From Drosophila pseudoobscura (Eukaryota; Arthropoda; Insecta; Diptera; Drosophilidae), in the NCBI RefSeq assembly GCF_009870125.1, contig NC_046683.1, forward strand, positions 16,873,001-16,937,000: a stretch of 64,000 nt of DNA. Direction: 5' to 3'. Position numbers and translations under genes: made by a program. Below are positions 54,672-64,000 of this stretch, one piece after another; within the stretch, counting starts at the first letter, position 1; the number at the start of each line of letters is the position of its first letter. The notes beneath the pieces were generated by a model, which worked only from the letters and a program-made list of their open reading frames with translations, was not told the origin of the DNA and did not search any database.

Positions 54672-57600
54672 CTTGTTTAGAAACATTGTTTAGACACAAT
54701 TTCCCGGCTTATCTTTTGCTTTTGTTTGCGTTTTGTTTTTTGGTGGCGGCGTGCGAGGGGCGGGGCCGCCCCATCGCGCGGCATAAATAATTGATTAGTT
54801 GTTACCACTTGGGGCCCTACGGTCGCCCTATTTTTGTGGCTTGCAACATCGATTGATAAGATATGCCGACTCTCCCTCGCCCTCGCCCTCACCCACTGCC
54901 ACCCCCTTTCTATGGGAGGTTCAAACTGGAATCTCTGCATTCTGAGCAGCTTGCCGCAGTGCCACATCACGATCCACTGCACCCATGGCATGTGTCGGCC
55001 ATGGGCTTGCATTTCATTTGTCAATTGTTGTCGGTTGTCGGCTGTCGGCTGTCGTTGCCGATGTCCCCTCTCCTGGCCGTTCAACTGGGTCATCTGCGGC
55101 ATGCCTTACCTTACCACCAATTCTCCTGCCGTTCCTGCCTCTCCCTCTCCCTCTCCACTTGCTCTAGTATCGCTTCTCTCACTCTCTTTTCCTTCATTCC
55201 ATTCAATTAGCTCTTATCTCTGGCGCGCTGTTCTGGGGGTTTTTTTTCGCTCTTACCTAAAAGTAAATAAAAACGAAACAAAAACAAAGCATATTAGTTT
55301 TTTTGGTTTTTTTTGTTTTTTTTGGGGTAGGCTTGCGGCAAAGTGGGACGCATATCGCGGCGCGTAACCCAATTTTCTCCAATAAAAAGATACCAAATAA
55401 ATAATAATAATAATTATAGCCAGGTTAAGTGATAACAAAAATGTTTGTTCTACTTAATTTGTATTTTTTATTTCGAGTGCCACGCGTATAAAAAAGTTAT
55501 GTTCGGGTTAAATAATATAGTTAATATATTTTTTAAATATTTGTATTAAATTTGTTAATTTATTTATGTATTTTGCTTTTTTATTTTCATTCCGAGTGCC
55601 ACGGAACAATTTCTTAATGTATATAATTATGTATAATTTATTTAATATATTTTTTATATATTTATTTTAAATTGGTAATTTATTTATGTATTTTTCTTTT
55701 TTATTTTTAATTTTTACTTCGAGTTCCACGCGTTTGAAAAAGTTATTTTCGGGTTAAATAATAAATAAAATCTCAAATATTTCATATATTTTTTAAATAT
55801 TTGTATTAAATTTGTTCATTTATTATTTTTATATTTATGTTGCATTATTATTTTTATTTATTATTATTATATATTATTATTATTATTTATTATTATTATT
55901 ATTTTTTATTATGATTATTAATTATTACTATTTATTATTATTATTTACGTATTTTGTATTATTTTGTATTAATATTGTTGTTGTTGTTTTTAATGAAGTT
56001 TCGGCCAATTCCCATTGATTTCATTAAATAAACCAATTTATTTAATCTTTATATACAAAAACATACTCATATTTGTAGAAAAACTCGCGTATAATTATTA
56101 AATTAATATAAAAGATTCCCCTGCGCCTCGTCCGCCTCCTCCTCGTGTATCTTTTTCTGTGGCTAGGTTTAAAAGGCATCTTCCCTCATTTTGCCAATTG
56201 TTTTCGGCTACAGTACATCCTTTTTTTTCGGAAAGGAACCTCTTTATCTTTATCTCTGTCTCTCCCTCTCTTGATTTCTATCTTTTTCTCTATCGCTTTC
56301 TTTCGATGGATAACGTGGATGGATTATTGTCGTCTGCCGCCGAACTTCTTATCAACTTTAGTTTTTTTCCTGTGACACATACAATTTATTCACTCTCTCT
56401 CTTTTTCTCTCTCTCTCTATCTATCTATCTTTCTTTTGCTAATTTCTTATGCGTCACCCTGTAAATAGTATTAGAGTTTTTCTACCCTTCATTTCAGGTG
56501 CTCGACCCCTTTGATTCCTTAATTTGGTAATAAAAGTACATTTTTGTAAATAAATATATCAAATAAAATATACATAAATACATCTTTAAGCCTATACTAT
56601 ATATAAATAATTATTATATATTTATTTTGGCATAAAAATAATAAAAAATATATTCCTTTTGGTAATCGAAGAGTCCCTGGGCCCTCAAATATTTTCCCCC
56701 TCCAGCACTCCTCCTCTACCCTCCCCCTCCCCCTCAGCCCACTCCTCCCCTCTCCCCCGTTGGTTGGAAAACATTTCTGTGACTTCAAAGCCACGCAGAA
56801 GGGGGGAAGGGGGGAAGGGCATGCATTGAGAGCATTGCCCCACACCACACGACACCCCTCGTCCCCTCCGCTGCCATCAACTTGTTGCATTACCCTACCT
56901 GCCCCCCCGCCTCCCTGCCTCTGCCTCTACCCTGCTGTTTTTGCCCCTTAATTCTCTTCCTCCCTCCCTTCCTCCCTCCCTTCCTCCCTCCCGCCACATG
57001 CCACACAATCTGACTTCTTCCACGTCTCATTTCATTTGACACTCGCTGAATCTCTCCCCTTGTGTGGCTTCCCCCCCACTCTCTCACCCCTCCACTCTCC
57101 CCCTCTTAAGTGGATTTGCTGTTGCTGCCACTGCCACTGCGTGCGCTTTATTAGCCGCCGTGCACCAGTTGGCGTCTTGTCTGGGGTCTCGTCTTTTGTG
57201 GCACCAGCAAAAAGAGAGAGAAAGAGAGAGAGAGAGAGGGGGAGAGAGAGAGAGAAAATGTTTTTCTAATGTCAAAGACACGATCAATTACAAGCGGCTT
57301 AAGTCGGTGGCTCGTGACTCGTTTTTGCTGTTTCTTTTGTTGCTGTCGTGTGTTGCGGGTGGGGCTCCTCCTCCCCCTCCCCCTCCCCCGTCCCCAGTAA
57401 TCATGGGAGTTGCAACTCCCTCCCGTTGCAACACGGCACTCTGATTTGACACGCAGTCCGCGCAGAAAACGTGAGAGGAATCGCCAGTGCCAGCGTGGGA
57501 GGAGAGGGCAGAGGGAGCGGCAGAGGGCAGAGGGAGGATCTGGTTTACAGGGAGGTTAAGGGTGGAGGAGGCGGAGGAGGCGGAGGAGAGCCCAACCCAA

Positions 57601-57739
57601 AGCCAAACCCAAACCCCTCCCTAGACATTTTTTAGGGAATGTCTGCCGTCTGCCTTTATTTATGGATCGACTTGCTCTGAATATTAATATCGTGGAGCGG
57701 TGCGGGTGGGGGGGGGAGCAGATTAGCTTAGATCCTGGT

Positions 57740-57960
57740 GCCCCAAGCGCGTTTCATGCCAGAAATCTGTTACAGATCGGTCGGGGTATGGCGATACTCC
57801 AAAACATGCTACTTTCGAGTACCCAAAGGGATTCGGCACCTCCTTCGACGGTTCGGTCACCCTCTTTAATGGCATTACACCCCTTCGAGGGCACATGAGT
57901 AAACAGAGATCTCCCCAATCTCAGATCCAATCGAAAACTTGTGGGAAGATTCAATAAACG
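57740..57960 (+). mobile_element. Second, decayed Tc1/mariner transposase fragment
   Basis: Two family motifs can be read on the plus strand in different frames: GDTPKHAT (family N-D-PKHTS block) near 57790-57815, and SPISDPIENLWEDSINEFG near 57911-57970 (family SPDLNPIENLW block). The region between is decayed. It differs in sequence and strand from the fragment at 26667-26882, so it comes from a separate insertion and probably a separate family. Confidence 0.7.
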
Positions 57961-59132
57961 AATTTGGATAAGCAAAAATTAAGGAAAAATCATCCAAATA
58001 TTGAGGCACCTAAAGAAACCTGCCAGACGCCTATTAAAAGTATTAAAAGCCAAAAAGAATTATAAAGGTGACCAGAAATAGAGGTGGTTACACTGGATAA
58101 TAGCTAGAAAGTGCTAATTTAGCTTTAAAAAATAAATAAAATATTTAAGCTGTTAAAAAGTATTTTTTCTTTAGGATTAGGGTAAGAAAATCATTATATT
58201 TAAAAGCCTAACTATGTGAACTCCATGTGACTAGCGCCTTAACACAAAATAGATTTACTGTCGCGTTAGGAATATATATATATTTTAAAAAATAAATAAA
58301 TTAATTAATTAATTAAGTGGAGTTCAAAACTTGAAGTGTGCCTGACATTGACTCTGAAGTACAAGAGGATTTCCCTTCTTTTATAAGGGTTTTAAGTTTT
58401 ATTAAAAACAAATATTTAAGGATTTTTATTTTTTATTTTTTTTATTTATTTGAATATAAAAGTTTATCACAGATACTGTTTCATAGCGGCTTATAAAACA
58501 GTCGCAATAATTAAGGCATAAACGGGAACTTATTTCAAGTTTAAAAACCTTTTTCTTACGTATGTAGATGTGTGTACCTATTCGTATGGTCATGTGTGTA
58601 CTCGATCGAGCCCATTATTGTGGAGTGCAATCGATTTATTATCGATACGCGATTTGATTCAATAAACCAATGTTTAATTCCAAATATACATACATAAGTC
58701 TAACAACCATCTATCCAGTATGTTCGGCGCGTCATGCGGCAGTGCCCCTCGATCGGGAGGCTGCGTTTAAAGCAGGGGCTGCGCCTCTTGAAAGAAGCAG
58801 TCAACCTCCAAGAATTTCATGGCTGGTTATCGAATACTTATAATCTTAAAGGGTGTCACATAAAGTGGAAAACAAACAGAACAACAAAAAAAAACGTTAG
58901 ATCATGTCCTGGTCTAATGATTCGGCACTATTTGGGCCATTCATTCATTCGTCATTCGCTTTTCGTTGTTTTTTTGGGCAAGTCATTTAGCGCCAACGTA
59001 ACAAATCCGACCAAAAAGGTGACCCAGAGACAGCTCTCGTGCCACACTCGACTCCCCGGCACTCCACTCCCCTCCCCTCCACTCCCCTCCCCACTGCTGA
59101 TTCCCATCTTCCACTAAGTGGAATCGACTAAT

Positions 59133-59408
59133 ACAGTGGTGCTCATAGGCTTAAGCCAACAGGATCTACACCAAGAATTTAAACGAAAATCAAGAAAAGT
59201 TTTCATTTTACAGCTCCAATTTTTTGTTTCAAATTGGTTCTATATATTCGGTGAAATAATTAAAAAATCTGAAACCATCTCCAAAATGTTTTGCTCCACC
59301 TGGAAAAAAATGGTTTAAAAATCTAAAATTTCCCCGTATTTCTTGTATTTTTAATAAATTTAATTTAATATTGAGTGGGTATGACCTTTCTGCTTGAGAA
59401 CAGTGGAG
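59133..59408. mobile_element. Possible Tc1-type miniature element
   Basis: It starts TA-CAGTGGTGCTCATAGGCTTAAG and ends near CTTTCTGCTTGAGAACAGTGG, a weak inverted match (GTGCTCA against GTTCTCA) about 275 bases apart, with AT-rich non-coding DNA between. Tc1/mariner ends often begin CAGTG next to TA. The terminal match is imperfect and the target-site duplication is not clear, so this is tentative. Confidence 0.3.
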
Positions 59409-59879
59409 CAACGCTTTGGTATTGGATCTACAAGATTGTTGAGGTACATATACATATTCCGTATATATTCGTATATTCCTGGAGTATCTGTATCTAATCG
59501 CACAGAAAATACACTATTTTTTACTTTTTTTTTTGGGAAGGAACGCCGACGACTGCCTGCCCCATCTACCCTCCTTCCTCCTAGGGTGTCCCAAAATCAC
59601 GAATAAAAAGACAAACGATAAACGAAAATCGTATCGGATATTGCGCAAGCGCCATTTTCTTGTTTCTTTTTTTTATTTCTTTTTTGTGTTTTGTTTTGTT
59701 TTAATGTGTGTGAATTTCCGCAATGCCGTGTCCCCGGGGGGGTAGAGGGGCTAGAGGGGTTAGAGTGCGGGTCAGGCCGCGGCAGGTCAACAAAAGTTCA
59801 TTACAAAAGCTTCGTCTTCGTTTTCCTCTGTCCAATTATTGAGTTATGCAAAAGCATCGCTCGAGAGCGAGAGAGAGCA

Positions 59880-59910
<31 letters not shown>

Positions 59911-62900
59911 TGACAATACGACGGAAACGCATTGCAATGTGCTTTTCAAGGCGAACAGGCCACAGCTGAGGCGGAGGCTAAGGCTGGAGTCGCAGCATCA
60001 CTCAATCAATCAATCAATCAATCAATCAAGCGAGTAAGTGTGCTGTGCTGTGCTCTCCCTCTCCCTCTCGCTCCAGCAGCCGTCAAGCAAACAAAGAGAT
60101 AAAACCCAAACAATAAACGGTGCATTGGGAATTCCTCTCTCGCGCGCTCTCGCTCTCTCGCTGATCCCTTTTTTTGCTTCTGCTGCTGTTGGTGGTGGGA
60201 GAGAACAAAAGCACAGATCCAAGAATGAGAAAAAGAAGCAGAAGACGAAGACGAAGACGGGCATATGGGCGTGCCTGCCTGCCTGCGTGTGTGTGTGTGT
60301 GACAGCCACAGGTATCCAAAACAATATAATTTATTGTTTGCGGAATTGAAAGGGCGAAACGACAACCAGAATACGCGCGCGGGGGGGGAGGGGGGAATGT
60401 CGCATGACACACACACAGAGAAGAGAAAAGGTAGGCGGGGGTACAGTGAACACTGATAAAGAAAGGTGGGGGGAGAGAGCATCGCAAATGTTTGTCCCAC
60501 TGTAGTTCGGTAGAAAGCGTTAAATGAAAGCCTCCTTTCATCCGCACAAAACGTTGAGACGGGCAGGGGGGGGGACGGGGGCCAGCAAACAAAGGGATCG
60601 CGATTTCATGCTAAACGACACTTGATGCTGGAGGAGTACAGTACTGCCGGGCCAAAGAACAATCACACAACAAATAAGCCTTTCTATGCCATCCATACCA
60701 TCATATCATCTTCCATCAGACGCAGGCCCTCTCTTCCAGTTCTAGGAAATTCCAGGCGACAGGCGACAGGCGGAGAGGCACATTAAAAATAGATTACACG
60801 CAGTTTATGGCAGCGGCAGGGAGAAATGAGTGCCTGTCGGTGGTCTACGCCGTCTATGAGGTGGATTACGGGCCGGCCAGAGAACCGCAAGGCCAGGAAG
60901 CAGGAAATCGCCTGAGAATATTTTCCAAAAAGGGCTGAAAAGGCTCTGAACGCCTCAAGCCCCAATTAAAACAAATAAAAATAGCCTCAACTATGACAAA
61001 TCTTTTTTTCTCAAACTGTTTTCTTGATAGAAATAAATAGCTTTTGTTGTTGTTGTGGCTTTTTGTTCATGGAAGTGAAATTAAAAGCCCAAAAATGGTT
61101 ACAACAGAGAAGCCGAGCAAAGGAAATGAAATAAATGGAAAGTCTTTGGTGACATTTAAACAATAAATAATTGTTGCACGCAAAGAGACACCAAAAGAGA
61201 TGGAAGAAAAGTGGACTATGGAAATTGTTTGTCTACCGACCACATATGTACATACATATGTACATACATACATATGTATGTAGATATGTATGTATTTGTT
61301 GACTAATCAGAAACCGAACGGAACCCAACCGAAAGCGCGTCTCTCTATCTCTCTCTCTCTCTCACTGGTTTCCGTTTACCGTTTAACCACAGATGTTCCC
61401 TTTCCTTCAAGATTCAAAGAAATTTCCCAAGAAATGTCCCCTTGGAAAAGGGCATTTATTTGTAGTTGCTTTTTTTGCTATGAAATTTCAAGGCCAAAGC
61501 TCTTGTTGTTGTTGTTGTTGTTGCGGCATGTGGGTGCACACAAATCGAACACGCGCTCAATTGGAACACCGCCGCGTCGTCGTCGTCGTTGTCCGCCATT
61601 TGCCGAGTTTGTCGCCTCAGTCTTTTGTAAGCACAAAAGAGAGACAGCGCGACAAGAGAGCGACAACATGGAATGCAAAGAGAGAGAGAGAGAGAGAGAG
61701 AGGGATGGCGAGATCATCGCCCCCGCCGCAAATTATTTAATTAATTAAGCGCACAGCAGGGGCATGGGGGAGGGGCGGCCACACGGCAAAATGCGCAATT
61801 TTTTTTCTTAGGCGTGGCACACCTTTCCCATGCGGGTGCGACAGAGCGAGGGAGAGGCGGTTTAACGTTGCTTGCACGTGCAGCGCCTACGAAAATCGTT
61901 CACAGTCCGAGAATACGTCTCAGGGGATACCCATTCATCGAGTTCTTGCATTTATAATCGAATACAAGCCATGGCACAGATATACTCTCTTGCAAGCCAC
62001 AATTACACGGTATAAACCACAAGCAACAAGAATGTAAAAAAGCAAAAACAAAACCAAAGCCGCCGCCTCCCTCCCTCCCTGAGCGGCATCTTCGGCACTC
62101 TTCGGAATCGGGCAACCTTTGCCGATGGCCTTCATCAGCATTCTTGCGCTCGCTCTCCCTCTCCCTCTCTCCTCTCTCCTGTCTTTCCGCGCTCCTAACT
62201 CTCTTTCAGATGATTCATTTTTCTTTTTTTTTTTATTAAAGTTTCGCCAGAGTTTTTGTTAGAGGGAAACACCTGGATAAATAAATAGGAAATACATACG
62301 ATCCGACTCACTTTTTAGGTGCAAATATGAGTCAACGCACATACGACTCTCGCATGCGGCCCCACAAATTGTATATATATATATATGTACATAATTTGTT
62401 AATATTAATGACAGCCGATTGTTCCCCTTGATTTCAAGAATTACTGTACACGATTTTGCTCCTAGAAATATACAGCAGGCGGGTATGTGTGTGCGTGTGC
62501 GTGTGTGTGCCTGACCTTACACAAAGCTCTCTCGAGCGCTCTCTCTCTCTCTCACTCTGCCACTGCCTGCACTGCTTGGAAAGCTCTGCTTTAATAACCG
62601 TTAATTCAATGCACTCGATACCCGAAGCCTGCTCATTAGAGGGCATAACAGGCAGAACGAAATATATTTGTCATTATTTTTTATCACCGAAACGTGAGCG
62701 ACGTTCTGGGTTTGAGATTTTTGCGATTTTAGTTACGAGAAAAGAAATAAAAATCTTTTTTAGCAGAGGTTTTCTTTCAACGAAAGAATCGAATGCGAAG
62801 AGAGAGAGAGAGACCGTGTGTGTGTGTGCTTTATGACGATGACTGGCCATGGGGCTGGGCTATATGGCTATATGGTATGTTGACCCAAGAGCCAACCCTT

Positions 62901-64000
62901 TTGGCAAACACTGGACATACGAGAGGGCATATGTACATATATCAGACATGTGCGATCGGTTGAACGCTTTTATGGGGTTTACACAACCACATGCCACATG
63001 CCACATGCCCCATGCCCCGTGCATATATGTACTACCCGTAATGGCCCAAAGCTTCTCTGTTTATATGCTGCAAACCGTGCCTATTTTGCGCTTACTCATT
63101 TCCCAAAAACGTCACGTTGCTGCACACCAGAATGTGGAGCCAAGTGGGGCGTGAGATGCAACTGGGACTGGGGGATCAGGACCACGCCCACTTCGGACAA
63201 CGGACCGCCACAGATCGCTGCATTGTTGGGCCTTTGTTTGTATTTTTGTTGTCAATTCCGTTTGTTCAAAGCCCCCAAAACAAACAACAACAAAAAAACA
63301 AATTAATATATATACTAATAAAACTAGTCAACAGGCGAAACGAAACAACAACAAAAATACAATTTATTACAACTTTTTCTTTAAATTTTTTAAAGTCTAA
63401 ATTTCCAAGAAATCATTTTTTTTTTTTTTTAAATATGAAAAATCAAGTCCAAAATTGGGGGAAATGAATGAAAATCTTCCAAAAGTTAAGTAAATTTATA
63501 GTACAAATTTGTAATAAAACAAAAAAACGTTCACATAATGATAATAATATACCATAAAAGAGGTAAAGGTTAGGGTCCGCCTCCATTCCGCCTCCATTCA
63601 ACCGATGATAAGCTCAGGAAATAAATGAAGGTTGAAGGTGAAGAAAACATCGTGCACTTGACCCGTGGTTCCACTTCAATGGAGCTCGCTCCAATGCCCC
63701 CTCCATTGCCCCCCCCCCCCCCCTGGAAAGCCCTCGCAAGGGCGGGGAAGTGGGCGTGTTTCCGGGTTCCATGTTTCCGCTTTTTGGGCAAACGAAACGT
63801 CAATAGTTGAACAAATTAATTTGCTGTTTGCATTGCTGTTGCCAGGCAGTTGCATGCCACAAAAACAGCAGCTGTCCCACCACCAACAAACCCCTCCCCC
63901 TCCCCCCAATCCCACCCTAATTTCAATGGCAGGCGCCCGGGTATCCGGGGATCCTTAGGCGCTACCGAAAGGTAGTCATCGACTGCATCCCAAAAGCGGA

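Overview
The window is animal nuclear DNA from a fruit fly, most likely a Drosophila of the obscura group. Support for this comes from: the polarity gene bazooka (Par-3), whose exons can be read almost in full with fly-specific sequence; short introns with GTAAGT/GTGAGT donors; TATA-box genes for secreted glycine-rich proteins; and several copies of the obscura-type DINE-1 (INE-1, Helentron-like) repeat. Because bazooka is X-linked in D. melanogaster, this is probably Muller element A. That chromosome assignment is inference.

Bases 1-28,600 hold small genes for secreted proteins. Five glycine-rich cuticle- or matrix-like proteins lie at 492-1214 (+), 2840-3361 (-), 6203-6586 (-), 22759-24012 (-) and 27788-28498 (-). 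Three of them share a VIKVIK-type block. Between them is a run of four minus-strand lipase genes of the pancreatic-lipase/yolk-protein fold (8343-10138, 11379-12679, 13927-15249, 16497-17692), all with an intact Ser-Asp-His triad. The last three form a young tandem array. A roughly 2.57-kb unit is repeated, and the middle gene is a hybrid: its 5' half matches the first gene and its 3' half matches the third. A His/Glu-rich secreted protein (20409-20966, +) and a two-exon secreted 124-residue protein (21186-21615, -) converge tail to tail.

Bases 29,301-31,008 encode a TTLL1-type tubulin polyglutamylase-like protein in four exons (+). It converges on bazooka, which fills 32,093-39,939 on the minus strand as eight exons: three PDZ domains, the aPKC-binding CR3 region, a possible 29-codon cassette exon and an alternative first exon of 61 codons. 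The usual N-terminal oligomerisation (CR1) exon was not found, so it probably lies beyond 64,000. That would make 40-64 kb a large 5' intron or upstream region of bazooka.

Bases 40,000-64,000 show no convincing gene. They hold simple repeats (a 132-bp CT run, GA-rich arrays, long G runs), one nearly complete 1.1-kb DINE-1, decayed Tc1/mariner fragments, and a cluster of CTCF-like GGCGCCACCT motifs near 54.2-54.7 kb that could be an insulator. No CRISPR array, rRNA, tRNA or LTR element was recognised.
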